64,000 nt of DNA from Burkholderiaceae bacterium (GCA_947448625.1 CANFOT010000005.1:42568-106567); one strand, 5' to 3'. Positions 1 to 9,758 are shown, numbered from the stretch's first letter. Notes: generated by a model from the letters alone, not told the origin. Translations and numbers: made by a program.

Positions 1-516
1 GTTTAAGCGTGAAGTCAACATAGCAACGCGTGCAGACTTCGCTTTAACTTCTGGCTCAACCGCAACAATACCTAAGGCACGTTTTTGATTTGGCCAAATA
101 ATGAACCAAACGTTGAAGGCCATTACCAGAGCAATCCACATACCCAAACCGATTGCGCGGAATGGAGCTTGCAAAGTAAATGCCTGATGCGCGTAGCCAT
201 TCAACACAGCCAAGAATAAACCGCTAACAACGGTAAATAAGGCGGCCCAACGGAACCAAAATAATGCTGCTGGAGCAATTACTTTTCCGATTGCAGGTTT
301 CTGCTCATCAGGAATTTTTGGCATTGAAGGAATCTGCACAAAATTGAAATACCAAAGCAAACCAATCCACATCACGCCAACCATCACGTGAATCCAGCGA
401 AATAAGAAAGGCAATTCAATTGAGCCCAGGTTAGCACCTAAAGCTAAGACAATTAAAACGAGGAGCACAAAACCAGCTAAAACTGTGCGCCCCAATGAGG
501 TCAAAATGGATGACAT
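1..516 (-). CDS. Membrane protein, urate hydroxylase PuuD-like family (C-terminus truncated by window edge)
   Basis: Reading frame from ATG at 516 runs off the window start: MSSILTSLGRTVLAGFVLLVLIVLALGANLGSIELPFLFRWIHVMVGVMWIGLLWYFNFVQIPSMPK...; multiple hydrophobic helices with the HVMVGVMWIGLLWYFNF motif typical of PuuD-like proteins. Confidence 0.55.
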   Translation of the reverse strand, partial: MSSILTSLGRTVLAGFVLLVLIVLALGANLGSIELPFLFRWIHVMVGVMWIGLLWYFNFVQIPSMPKIPDEQKPAIGKVIAPAALFWFRWAALFTVVSGLFLAVLNGYAHQAFTLQAPFRAIGLGMWIALVMAFNVWFIIWPNQKRALGIVAVEPEVKAKSARVAMLTSRLN

Positions 517-599
517 AAATCTATCTCCTTTATATAAGAATTCGTTGTAACTATAAACGATTCTAGTGTTTTCGTTTAAGGGGCCTAAAAATGCCGATT

Positions 600-1376
600 T
601 TACTGGGCCGTCCAGCCGCCATCCATGTTCCAGGCCGCTCCACGAACCTCAGAGGCGTCGGGGCCGCACAAGAAAACTGCCAAGGCTGCTAATTGTTCCG
701 GGGCCACAAACTCTCCTGAGGGCTGCTTCTCAGAAACTAGGGCTTTCTTGGCCTCCTCATTCGTAACTCCATCACGTTCTGCACGAGCATCTACCTGCTT
801 TTGCACCAAGGGGGTGAGGACCCATCCCGGGCAAATCGCATTACAAGTGATTCCTGTTTTGGCATTCTCAAGAGCGGTCACTTTAGTTAAACCAACGATG
901 CCATGCTTTGCGGCCACATAAGCAGATTTTTGGACAGAACCCACCAAACCATGAACGGAGGCGATATTAATAATTCGCCCCCAATTACGTTTCTTCATTC
1001 CTGGCAAGGCATAGTGAGAGGTATAGAAAGCTGAGCTTAAGTTAATGGCGATGATGGATTCCCACTTATCAGCTGGAAAATCCTCCACACTTGCAGTGTG
1101 CTGAATGCCTGCGTTGTTCACCAATATATCTAGTGAGCCAAACCGTTTCTCGGTTTGCTCAATTAAATCTTCAATCTCGCTAGGCTTACTCATATCCGCA
1201 CCGTGATAATCAACCTCGACACCATACGATTTAATTGCAGCAATGGCGACATCCTTCTCGCCAAATCCATTAACCATGATGTTGACGCCCTGCTTTGCCA
1301 ATCCGATCGCCATTGCCAAGCCAATACCACTAGTTGAGCCAGTGACAAGCGCTGTTTTACCTTTTAATAGAGACAT
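600..1376 (-). CDS. 3-hydroxybutyrate dehydrogenase (short-chain dehydrogenase/reductase)
   Basis: MSLLKGKTALVTGSTSGIGLAMA... with TGxxxGIG, NNAG and YVAAKHG motifs; start trimmed to internal ATG at 1376. Confidence 0.85.
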   Translation of the reverse strand: MSLLKGKTALVTGSTSGIGLAMAIGLAKQGVNIMVNGFGEKDVAIAAIKSYGVEVDYHGADMSKPSEIEDLIEQTEKRFGSLDILVNNAGIQHTASVEDFPADKWESIIAINLSSAFYTSHYALPGMKKRNWGRIINIASVHGLVGSVQKSAYVAAKHGIVGLTKVTALENAKTGITCNAICPGWVLTPLVQKQVDARAERDGVTNEEAKKALVSEKQPSGEFVAPEQLAALAVFLCGPDASEVRGAAWNMDGGWTAQ

Positions 1377-1428
1377 AGTTGCCCTCACGAGATTTTTTCA
1401 AGAAAAATATAGGATACAACGGAAGAAT

Positions 1429-1932
1429 TTAGATCAAGTGAAGCCAGTGCCCCAATTGATGCCAAACACTATTGGGGACCATGGTTAGCAGCCAAGTGAT
1501 CGTCAGATAACGTAAGAGTTTGCCAATAAACATATAAAAGAGGCAAGGCGCCCAAGCCAACCGCAACCATCCCGCAGCTAAACAGAGGGGGTCACCAAAT
1601 CCGGGGAGCCAGGATAAAAGCAGCATCTTTGGCCCCCGCTTTTCCAGCCAGCGCTGCATTCTGCCATTGGTAGGCCCCTTTAGGGATTCGAAGCTATTGC
1701 GACTAATAAGGCCAAGCCACCAATCAAACATACCTCCCAGGGTATTACCAATGGTGGCAACCGTAATGGCAATCCAATATAGATGAGGATTTAAGGTAAT
1801 GTAACCAAAAAGCATTGGCTCAGAACCCACGGGCAGCAAAGTTGCAGATACAAATGCGCTAATAAATACCGCTGGTAAACCAATCGAGGGCATTCCGAAG
1901 AAATCAAAGAATTGACCCAGCATTTGCTCCAT
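1429..1932 (-). CDS. YqaA/DedA-family membrane protein
   Basis: 167 aa membrane protein with SATLLPVGSEPMLFG, TIGNTLGGMFDWWLG and LLLSWLPGFGDPLCLAAGWLRL motifs of the YqaA family. Confidence 0.8.
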   Translation of the reverse strand: MEQMLGQFFDFFGMPSIGLPAVFISAFVSATLLPVGSEPMLFGYITLNPHLYWIAITVATIGNTLGGMFDWWLGLISRNSFESLKGPTNGRMQRWLEKRGPKMLLLSWLPGFGDPLCLAAGWLRLAWAPCLFYMFIGKLLRYLTITWLLTMVPNSVWHQLGHWLHLI

Positions 1933-2112
1933 TAAGCAAAGGCTCCAGTCAGACTAGCGATTGAGGACATGATCATCATCTTAGTATGCCCCAACGGGGT
2001 CAAGACCAAGCATAAGTATCACAATCGTCGCCCATGTTGAGTCTCCCGTGATTCTGAATTCTTGCTTAAACTACAGTATTGATATGCCAATTAACTCTAT
2101 TTACACGCTCAT

Positions 2113-3288
2113 ATGCCAATGAATCACCCCATCCCTAAGCCAGACCAATATCAAGATATGCGCGAAGCCTTGCGTGACCTCTGCGGAAGCTTTGACTCCG
2201 CCTATTGGCAGAGGGTGGATCATGAAAGAACCTACCCCGAGGCGTTTGTTGATGCCATGGCTCAGGCGGGCTGGTTAGCCGCCTTGATCCCAGAAGAATT
2301 TGGCGGCTCAGGGCTAGGTCTTGCTGAGGCATCCGTCATCATGGAAGAAATTAATTTCTCTGGCGGTAATGCAGGCTCTTGCCATGGGCAAATGTACAAC
2401 ATGGGCACTTTATTGCGCCACGGCTCCGATGCGCAAAAGAAACTGTATCTTCCAAAAATCGCCACTGGCGAATTACGCCTTCAGACTATGGCGGTTACCG
2501 AGCCAAGCACCGGTACCGATACCACCAAACTCAAAACCACCGCTATTAAAAAGGGTGATAGGTATGTCGTAAATGGCCAAAAGGTATGGATCTCTCGCAT
2601 TCAGCATTCCGACTTGATGATCCTCTTGGCAAGAACCACCCCTTTAGCGGAAGTAAGCAAGAAGTCAGAGGGTATGTCGATCTTTATTGTTGACCTGAAA
2701 GAAGCTATTGGCAAAGGCATGGATATTCAACCAATCGCCAATATGGTCAATCATGAAACTAATGAAGTGTTCTTCGATAACCTGGAGATTCCTGCTGAGA
2801 ACCTGATTGGGGAAGAAGGTAAAGGATTTAAATACATCTTGGATGGATTAAACGCTGAGCGCACCCTCATTGCAGCTGAATGTATTGGTGATGCCTATTG
2901 GTTTGTGGATAAGGCTCGTCGCTATGCTAACGAGCGCGTAGTATTTGATCGACCCATTGGCCAGAATCAAGGCATTCAATTTCCGATTGCGGATTCATAT
3001 ATTGAGACAGAAGCAGCAAACCTCATGCGCTTTAAAGCATGCGCGCTTTTTGATGCCAAGCAGCCGTGTGGTGCTGAATCCAATATGGCCAAGTACTTAG
3101 CCGCCAAAGCATCCTGGGAGGCTGCCAACGTATGCTTACAAACTCATGGCGGCTTTGGCTTTGCCAATGAATATGATGTCGAGCGCAAGTTCCGAGAAAC
3201 CCGCCTCTACCAAGTGGCACCCATTTCAACTAACTTAATTTATTCCTACATGGCTGAGCATGTTCTTGGCCTTCCACGTTCCTTCTGA
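2113..3288 (+). CDS. Acyl-CoA dehydrogenase family protein
   Basis: 391 aa; AVTEPSTGTDTTKLKTTA, LNAERTLIAAECIG and QTHGGFGFANEYDVERKFRETRL motifs. Confidence 0.9.
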   Translation: MPMNHPIPKPDQYQDMREALRDLCGSFDSAYWQRVDHERTYPEAFVDAMAQAGWLAALIPEEFGGSGLGLAEASVIMEEINFSGGNAGSCHGQMYNMGTLLRHGSDAQKKLYLPKIATGELRLQTMAVTEPSTGTDTTKLKTTAIKKGDRYVVNGQKVWISRIQHSDLMILLARTTPLAEVSKKSEGMSIFIVDLKEAIGKGMDIQPIANMVNHETNEVFFDNLEIPAENLIGEEGKGFKYILDGLNAERTLIAAECIGDAYWFVDKARRYANERVVFDRPIGQNQGIQFPIADSYIETEAANLMRFKACALFDAKQPCGAESNMAKYLAAKASWEAANVCLQTHGGFGFANEYDVERKFRETRLYQVAPISTNLIYSYMAEHVLGLPRSF

Positions 3289-3299
3289 TAAGCACCAAT

Positions 3300-4484
3300 A
3301 TGAGCATTCGCCCCTTAGATGGCATTACTGTTGTCGCACTAGAGCATGTCATTGCCGCACCCTTTTGCACTCGTCAGTTGGCTGATTTGGGAGCGCGCAT
3401 CATTAAGATTGAACGACCCGGGGAAGGCGATTTTGCTAGGGGATATGACACCCAAGTGGAAGGACTTTCCTCCCATTTTGTTTGGGTAAATCGATCAAAA
3501 GAAAGTCTCACACTCGACCTCAAAAAGGAATCTGCATTAGCAATATTGAGGAGCTTGTTAAAAACCGCTGATGTCTGTATACAAAATCTTGCTCCTGGTG
3601 CTGCAGCTCGCATGGGGCTGACTGCCGAAGCACTGCAAAAAGATAATCCCGGATTAATTCTTTGCTCAATCTCCGGCTATGGTAACGATGGTCCCTATCG
3701 AGACAAGAAAGCTTATGACCTTTTGATTCAAAGCGAAGCAGGCTTTTTATCAATCACTGGCACACCAGAAGCGCCTAGCAAGGCTGGTAACTCCATAGCG
3801 GATATTGCCGCAGGAATGTATGCCTACAGCAATATTCTGGCCGCCCTACTGCAAAGAGGAAAGACCGGTAAGGGAACAGTCATTGATATTTCAATGCTCG
3901 AAGCTCTCAGTGAATGGATGAGCTTTCCAATGTATTACGCATACAAAGGCGCGAATCCACCATCCAGGAATGGTGCATCCCATGCCACTATTTACCCATA
4001 TGGCCCGTTCAAAGCTGGCGATGGGAAAACGGTGATGCTAGGGCTGCAGAATGAGCGGGAATGGGTGCAGTTTTGCGAAATTGTTTTAGAAAATAACGCC
4101 CTTGCCCAAGATGATCGCTTTGATAGAAACTTTAAGCGCAATGAGAGGCGCGCCGAACTTCTGGAAATTATTAATAGCTGCTTTAGCCAGATTACAGCCG
4201 AACAATTAATTGCTCGGCTAGAAAAGGCTCAGATTGCCAATGCCAGACTCAATGACATGGAGGGCCTCTGGAAGCATGAGCAATTAAAGGCGCGCAATCG
4301 TTGGACTGAGGTCGGCACTCCTAATGGCGATATTGCAGCAATGCTACCGCCCGGGGTAAATGACAGCTATGAATATCGCATGGATCCAGTTCCTGCTGTA
4401 GGACAGCACACCGATGCCATTCTCTCGGAATTAGGCATGTCACCTACTGAAATTGAGGAGCTCCGAGCTGAAGGTGCTGTTTAG
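3300..4484 (+). CDS. CaiB/BaiF family (class III) CoA-transferase
   Basis: 394 aa; PLDGITVVALEHVIAAPFCTRQLADLGARIIKIERPGEGDFARGYD...NRSKESLTLDLK is the classic CaiB/BaiF N-terminus. Confidence 0.9.
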   Translation: MSIRPLDGITVVALEHVIAAPFCTRQLADLGARIIKIERPGEGDFARGYDTQVEGLSSHFVWVNRSKESLTLDLKKESALAILRSLLKTADVCIQNLAPGAAARMGLTAEALQKDNPGLILCSISGYGNDGPYRDKKAYDLLIQSEAGFLSITGTPEAPSKAGNSIADIAAGMYAYSNILAALLQRGKTGKGTVIDISMLEALSEWMSFPMYYAYKGANPPSRNGASHATIYPYGPFKAGDGKTVMLGLQNEREWVQFCEIVLENNALAQDDRFDRNFKRNERRAELLEIINSCFSQITAEQLIARLEKAQIANARLNDMEGLWKHEQLKARNRWTEVGTPNGDIAAMLPPGVNDSYEYRMDPVPAVGQHTDAILSELGMSPTEIEELRAEGAV

Positions 4485-5956
4485 AGCAAAGGTGATACTA
4501 GGTGGGCCGCATTCTCCAGTAGAACTCGCCAATGCGGCCGCTGAGCCCAAGCTACTGGATCCACCATATCGGATTGATCTAAGTAGGACTCAATTAAGGT
4601 CTCGAGCTTCGTGCAAAACTGATCGTTGTACACGATTAAACTAATTTCAAAATTCAGACGCAAGCTGCGTTGATCAAAATTCACTGAACCAAACACCGCG
4701 ATTTTCTTATCTATCAATAAGCTCTTAGTGTGCAAAAGACCACCATGGAATTCGGCAATATTGATACCGGCACTCATCAGGTCAGAATAGAAACTGCGGC
4801 TACTCCAAGCAACCAAAGTTGAGTCATTTAACTTGGGGACGATTAGGGTTACCTTCACGCCGCGACCGGCAGCAGCCATTAGCGCCTGAATCAGACCATC
4901 ATCAGGGCCAAAGTAAGGTGTAGTAATAGTGAGCTCTTCTCGAGCATCCATGATGGCTGAGAGCAACACCTGATACAAAATATCGTCGCGATAGACCGGC
5001 CCAGAAGCAAACTCTTGAGCTAGCACTTGACCCTCGGCTGGACTTCGATCTGGAACCACGTCACTAAAATGCGTAATCCTGGGATTGTCAACACTCCAAT
5101 CAAATGAGAAGGTCAGTTCAAACTGAGATGCAACAGGCCCCTCGATTCTGACCATCGCATCCACCCACTCACCTACACCTGAATCTTGCTTGAAGCTCCG
5201 TGGGTCGACCATATTCATACTGCCAGTCCAAACAATGGTGTTATCGATTACAAAGATCTTGCGATGCAGTCTTAAGTCAGCCCGGCGAAATTGAAAGCGC
5301 CCAAACTGAATTGGCAATGCCTCAGTTACCTGAATGCCAGCGTTTCTAAAACGATTTGGCCAGCTGGATTTAAACCAATCTTTACTGCCGAGAGAATCCA
5401 GCAATACCTTGCAAGCAACACCGCGTTGAGCCGCCGATATCAGGGCCTCACCAACGCGATCAGCATCACCGCCTAGAGCCCAAATATAGAACTCCAAATG
5501 CAGCGTTTTCTTTGCTTGATTAATCTCATCAACAAAGCTCTGCAAGATCTCCAGTGAATTAGTGAACAACTCAATTTGGTTACCCGCGATTACTGGCGAT
5601 CCATTCTTTGATTCCGCCAACAGACTAAGGGCCCTACCCTCGATCGGCAACAGCTTTTTATCAGCCAAATAGCGCTTGCGCATGTCTTCGGTAATGGCTG
5701 CATACTCTTTATCCATTCGAATAATTTTGCGAGTCAGCTTGCGACCCACCGGGCGCTCACCAATCAAGATGTAAAGGCTTATCCCTACGAGCGGGAATAA
5801 AACCACAATCAAAAACCAGGCGATCGCAACTGCTACAGGTCTCCTCACAGAAATCATGCGAACACCAAAAAGCAAGACGATCGTTGCGTGAGCAATGGGG
5901 ACCCAAATTAATGAGAAGCCGAAAATAGATCCCAATAGATAATTTAAAATATTCAT
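4481..5956 (-). CDS. cls: Cardiolipin synthase / phospholipase D family
   Basis: 491 aa; two HKD motifs (LHRKIFVIDNTIVWTGSMN and LHTKSLLIDKKIAVFGSVNFD) plus N-terminal transmembrane helices. Confidence 0.9.
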   Translation of the reverse strand: MNILNYLLGSIFGFSLIWVPIAHATIVLLFGVRMISVRRPVAVAIAWFLIVVLFPLVGISLYILIGERPVGRKLTRKIIRMDKEYAAITEDMRKRYLADKKLLPIEGRALSLLAESKNGSPVIAGNQIELFTNSLEILQSFVDEINQAKKTLHLEFYIWALGGDADRVGEALISAAQRGVACKVLLDSLGSKDWFKSSWPNRFRNAGIQVTEALPIQFGRFQFRRADLRLHRKIFVIDNTIVWTGSMNMVDPRSFKQDSGVGEWVDAMVRIEGPVASQFELTFSFDWSVDNPRITHFSDVVPDRSPAEGQVLAQEFASGPVYRDDILYQVLLSAIMDAREELTITTPYFGPDDGLIQALMAAAGRGVKVTLIVPKLNDSTLVAWSSRSFYSDLMSAGINIAEFHGGLLHTKSLLIDKKIAVFGSVNFDQRSLRLNFEISLIVYNDQFCTKLETLIESYLDQSDMVDPVAWAQRPHWRVLLENAAHLVSPLL

Positions 5957-6705
5957 AAGATTTCAAGTTCCGCAGTAATACCCAAGTGATCAGACAATTT
6001 CAACCATTCATGCAGAACTTCTGCAGAATGAATTTTCAAGCCGCGCACATAAATGCGATCCATCGGCAGCATCGGCTTCACACTGGGAAATGTTTTTGCA
6101 GGGGCACCAGTAAGCACCTCAAATACCTCACCAAAGCCAGCCGCCCGCATCGGTGCACTCACACGATTTCGCCAATCATTGAAATCACCAGCCACAATTG
6201 TGGGGCCGTTACCCGCAAGGGTATCAATGTAATGAATAATCTCATCTAATTGACGCTCTCGCCCTCTTTCAAATAAAGCCAGATGCACACAAAAACAATG
6301 AATCGGCGTTGGAAAACCCTCTAACTGGGTAATGCTGTGAAGTAAGCCTCGCCTCTCAAATCGATAGGCTGAAATATCGTAATTCTCACCTTTATGCAAC
6401 GGTCTTTTGGAAAGAATTGCATTGCCATGATGACCATCTGGATATTCGACGTTTTTTCCATAGTGCGAGTCACGCCAAAAGTCTTCAGATAAAAAATGAG
6501 TAAGCTCTGTCAATGGCCATTGACCAAACCGCCTAATGCGCCCACGGTGTTCTTGCTGAAGCTCTTGTAGGAAAAGTAAATCCGGATGATGGCTACGCAT
6601 CTTTTGACGCAGCTCATAGATCGTTGACCTTCTATGCAAAGGAGATAAACCCTTATGCACATTCATAGTCATGACACTAAAGCGACCGAACTTCATTTCC
6701 ATCAT
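5953..6705 (-). CDS. Endonuclease/exonuclease/phosphatase family protein
   Basis: MTMNVHKGLSP...LFLQELQ...VAGDFNDWRNR...SDHLGI motifs; 4-nt overlap with cls start. Confidence 0.85.
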   Translation of the reverse strand: MMEMKFGRFSVMTMNVHKGLSPLHRRSTIYELRQKMRSHHPDLLFLQELQQEHRGRIRRFGQWPLTELTHFLSEDFWRDSHYGKNVEYPDGHHGNAILSKRPLHKGENYDISAYRFERRGLLHSITQLEGFPTPIHCFCVHLALFERGRERQLDEIIHYIDTLAGNGPTIVAGDFNDWRNRVSAPMRAAGFGEVFEVLTGAPAKTFPSVKPMLPMDRIYVRGLKIHSAEVLHEWLKLSDHLGITAELEIL

Positions 6706-6905
6706 TAAAACTGTCCTGCAGCACGTTGTCGCCTTACGCGCGCCAAATAGATTTCACCCTCAACTAAGTCTTGGCACTGCATGCACTTATTGCAAATAGA
6801 GGCCTGCTCACGCAACGCATCGATAGAGTCTATTGGATGGGTATCGAGGTATTCGCGAAGATCGGTATCAAGGACCTCGTTACAGAGACAGATAACTTCA
6901 GCCAT
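6705..6905 (-). CDS. Bacterioferritin-associated ferredoxin-like [2Fe-2S] protein
   Basis: 66 aa; CLC...CNKCMQC cysteine arrangement of BFD-like [2Fe-2S] domains. Confidence 0.65.
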   Translation of the reverse strand: MAEVICLCNEVLDTDLREYLDTHPIDSIDALREQASICNKCMQCQDLVEGEIYLARVRRQRAAGQF

Positions 6906-6970
6906 GACTTAAAAAAAGGAATTTGTTTGCATTTGTCCCATTTTGCCATCCCCTTGCTAGAATCACTCCC

Positions 6971-7666
6971 ATGTTCACAACCTTTCAGGATGCCTTTGCA
7001 CTCCTTGTACATTTAGATGCCGGCGTTCTTGGCATTGTGCTCGTCTCGCTGCAGGTTAGCTTAAGCGCATTGCTGCTGGGAACCCTGTTTGGCCTACCCA
7101 TCGGCGCCCTTCTGGCTACCGAGGAATTTAAGGGCAAACAAGCAATTACGGTCACTCTCAATACCCTGATGGGCGTTCCAACAGTGATAGTTGGCGTGGT
7201 GGTCTACCTCCTGCTCTCCCGCACAGGGCCTTTGGGGGTATGGGGCTGGCTTTTTACACCCAATGGCATGATCCTGGCTCAAACGCTGCTGACAACCCCT
7301 TTAATTGCCGCTCTAAGCCGCCAGATTCTGGAAGATGCCTGGAGAATTCACCGAGATTCCTTTATGGCGCTGCGTCTGCCTAGAACCTCTGCCCTCAAAT
7401 GGTTGGTTTGGGACTGCCGCTTTTCCCTCACGATTGCTATTTTGGCTGGTTTAGCCAGAGCAATATCGGAAGTTGGCGCCGTCATGATCGTAGGTGGAAA
7501 TATTGATCACTCCACCCGCACCATGACCACGGCTATTGCCCTTGAAACTAGTAAAGGCGATCTCCCTCTTGCGCTTGCCCTGGGTATCGTACTTTTATCC
7601 ATTGTGCTTCTCGCCAATCTATTTACATTTGCAGTTCGCCAAGTTGCGGAGCGCCGCTATGGTTAA
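6971..7666 (+). CDS. tupB: ABC transporter permease, tungstate type (TupB-like)
   Basis: Start ATG at 6971; LLGTLFGLPIGALLATEEFKGKQ...NTLMGVPTVIVGVVVYLLLSRTGPLG...AISEVGAVMIVGGNIDHSTRTMTTAIALETSKGD, typical of TupB-like permeases. Confidence 0.75.
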   Translation: MFTTFQDAFALLVHLDAGVLGIVLVSLQVSLSALLLGTLFGLPIGALLATEEFKGKQAITVTLNTLMGVPTVIVGVVVYLLLSRTGPLGVWGWLFTPNGMILAQTLLTTPLIAALSRQILEDAWRIHRDSFMALRLPRTSALKWLVWDCRFSLTIAILAGLARAISEVGAVMIVGGNIDHSTRTMTTAIALETSKGDLPLALALGIVLLSIVLLANLFTFAVRQVAERRYG

Positions 7667-8369
7667 GCCACCAGAAAACTTTAGTCGATTTATTGAGCTT
7701 AAAGATGTCATTGTGATTAGCGATGGGCGAACCATTTTAGATATCGCACATGCTTTGATTCCAACTGATCGTATTTGCGCTTGCATTGGCCCCAACGGGG
7801 CTGGGAAAACAACATTGCTAAAATTGCTTGATGGTTTAATCAAGCCAGATTCAGGAAGCATCACTCACTCCTCCGGGCCAATCAAGTCATCCCTGGTACT
7901 GCATCATTCGCCAATGATAAAAGCATCCGCAAGAGTCAATCTCGCAATGGTAAGGGATGCAGATGCGTCAATTGGCTCAGCAGAAATCGATGGGATCATG
8001 GAGCAAATTGGCTTAAGTCATCTTGCCAACAGTCCTGCACATAGACTCTCAGCCGGTGAAAGACAAAAGCTGTGTTTAGGGAGAGCGATGTTGCAAAAGC
8101 CAAACCTAGTTTTACTTGATGAGCCAACTGCCAACCTAGATCCCAATACGACCGAACAAGTCGAAGAAATTATTCGACAATTTAAAACTCAAGGATCTGA
8201 TGTCGTCTTTACCTCCCATCAACTTGCACAAGTTCAGAGACTGGCGGAGTACATCGTCTTTATTGATCAGGGTCAGATAAAAGAAAAAGGACCCACAGGT
8301 CCTTTCTTTAGCGATCCCCAAACACAAGCAGCTAAACACTACCTGCAACAAGAATTAGTCTCAGACTAA
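7659..8369 (+). CDS. tupC: ABC transporter ATP-binding protein, tungstate type (TupC-like)
   Basis: GPNGAGKTTLLK Walker A, LSAGERQKLCLGRA signature, LVLLDEPTANLD Walker B; overlaps tupB stop. Confidence 0.75.
   Translation: MVKPPENFSRFIELKDVIVISDGRTILDIAHALIPTDRICACIGPNGAGKTTLLKLLDGLIKPDSGSITHSSGPIKSSLVLHHSPMIKASARVNLAMVRDADASIGSAEIDGIMEQIGLSHLANSPAHRLSAGERQKLCLGRAMLQKPNLVLLDEPTANLDPNTTEQVEEIIRQFKTQGSDVVFTSHQLAQVQRLAEYIVFIDQGQIKEKGPTGPFFSDPQTQAAKHYLQQELVSD
8286..8309. terminator. Terminator-like hairpin AAAGGACC-CACA-GGTCCTTT inside the 3' end of tupC; T-rich tail is better on the minus strand
   Basis: Perfect 8-bp stem with 4-nt loop at 8286-8305; minus-strand reading continues GGTCCTTTTTCTTTT, about 65 nt past the stop of the last minus-strand gene of the fdh cluster. 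Confidence 0.5.
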
Positions 8370-8645
8370 TTACTTTGCTGCTGGTGTAGCTGCCGCAGCT
8401 ACAGGAGCGACAAATGGCGGGGGAGCCACACAAGCTGCCGGCGCTGGAGTGCCGGAAACCCTAAAACGATCTGCTACCTTATTTTGAGCTTGGCAAAGTT
8501 GAAATGCACCAACTTTGTCGCCATAAGCAGCCTTTGCCTTAGCTAAATTTGCAGCCTCCTGAGCCTCAGGTGTTAGTGGAGGCAGGGCAGCAAAAGCAAC
8601 AGTAGTTACCAATGAACCGAATGTGAAAGCAATGATTTTCTTCAT
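8370..8645 (-). CDS. Small secreted Ala/Pro-rich protein of unknown function
   Basis: MKKIIAFTFGSLVTTVAFAALPPL... signal peptide; start trimmed to 8645; last gene of the fdh cluster. Confidence 0.7.
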   Translation of the reverse strand: MKKIIAFTFGSLVTTVAFAALPPLTPEAQEAANLAKAKAAYGDKVGAFQLCQAQNKVADRFRVSGTPAPAACVAPPPFVAPVAAAATPAAK

Positions 8646-8655
8646 AGCTTTTTCC

Positions 8656-9711
8656 TTATTTATTAATCTTGTTATACCAAATCTCATGATGCTCTTTGGC
8701 CCAGGTTGCATCTACATAGCCATCCTTCATGCCATCAATAGATCCTTGCATACCAATCGTACCAATGTAGATGTGACCCATTGCCATTGCCATCATTAGG
8801 ATAGCGGCTGAACTATGAATGATATTAGCTAACTGCATAGTGCCGCGTAGGTACTGAATATCCATAAATGGAACAATCATATCGAGCACGAAACCTGAGG
8901 CTGAAATAGTGAGTCCCAATACAACCATACCAAACCAGAACCAGATTTTTTCTCCCATATTGAAGAAACCAGCGGGTACATGTTTACCACTCAGCATTCC
9001 GCCGAAGGTGAGGAGCCAATTAAGGTCACCCTCTCCTGGGATATTTCTGGTTGCAAAGAGTAGGAAGAAAATCACAACGCTCAAAGTAAATAGCGGGCCA
9101 GAATAATTGTGGATATTTTTGCAAACCATCAAAAATGAGCCATAGGTAGCACCACCCATTAATGGCATTGCAAAGTACTTGCCGTACAAAATGAGTAAGC
9201 CAGTCAATGCCAGCGCAATAAAGCTAAATGCCATCGTCCAGTGAGTGAAGCGCTCAAAACCATTAAAACGCTTGATCTTGACACCAGACATCGGAGCATG
9301 AAGTTTAATTGGACCCTTAACTAGGAAGAGCGCAGCAATACCAAAGAAAGCAATGGCAAGCAACCAAGCGCCGTATACGGTAATGATGCCATTACGAATC
9401 AAACGCCATTGCTGACCAGAACGCTGAATCAGTACGCTCGCCTCTTTGTCCGGAATGCTAACGTAGTTGTAAGGATCGCTATTAGCCGTATCCCAAATTG
9501 CACCTTCTTTAGGCGCCGTATTTGCAGGCTGAGATTGTGCTTGAGTGCCATTGGGAATGCTATTGAGATTCTTGGGAATATCAATCCCACTTGGTGTTGG
9601 CAATGGCTGCATTGGCGCACGTTCCGCCAGGCAAACTCCGCTTAACAAACTAAGCGATACACCCAGAGCCAAAACCCAAGAGCGACTAACGCTTGAAAAT
9701 GATCGATTCAT
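8656..9711 (-). CDS. Formate dehydrogenase gamma subunit (cytochrome b556 type)
   Basis: 351 aa; HAPMSGVKIKRFNGFERFTHWTMAFSFIALALTGLLILYGK, and HSSAAILMMAMAMGHIYIGTIGMQGSIDGMKDGYVDATWAKEHHE. Confidence 0.9.
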   Translation of the reverse strand: MNRSFSSVSRSWVLALGVSLSLLSGVCLAERAPMQPLPTPSGIDIPKNLNSIPNGTQAQSQPANTAPKEGAIWDTANSDPYNYVSIPDKEASVLIQRSGQQWRLIRNGIITVYGAWLLAIAFFGIAALFLVKGPIKLHAPMSGVKIKRFNGFERFTHWTMAFSFIALALTGLLILYGKYFAMPLMGGATYGSFLMVCKNIHNYSGPLFTLSVVIFFLLFATRNIPGEGDLNWLLTFGGMLSGKHVPAGFFNMGEKIWFWFGMVVLGLTISASGFVLDMIVPFMDIQYLRGTMQLANIIHSSAAILMMAMAMGHIYIGTIGMQGSIDGMKDGYVDATWAKEHHEIWYNKINK

Positions 9712-9758
9712 ACAAATATCCTTAAACGTTTTCGTTTTATTTATTGTTGTTTAACTGA

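Noticed and set aside
566-766. ORF on the opposite strand of the 3-hydroxybutyrate dehydrogenase gene
   Set aside because: Low-complexity antisense translation overlapping a clear SDR gene; no recognisable motif. The same reasoning applies to most other short ORFs in the track that lie antisense or out of frame within well-supported genes.
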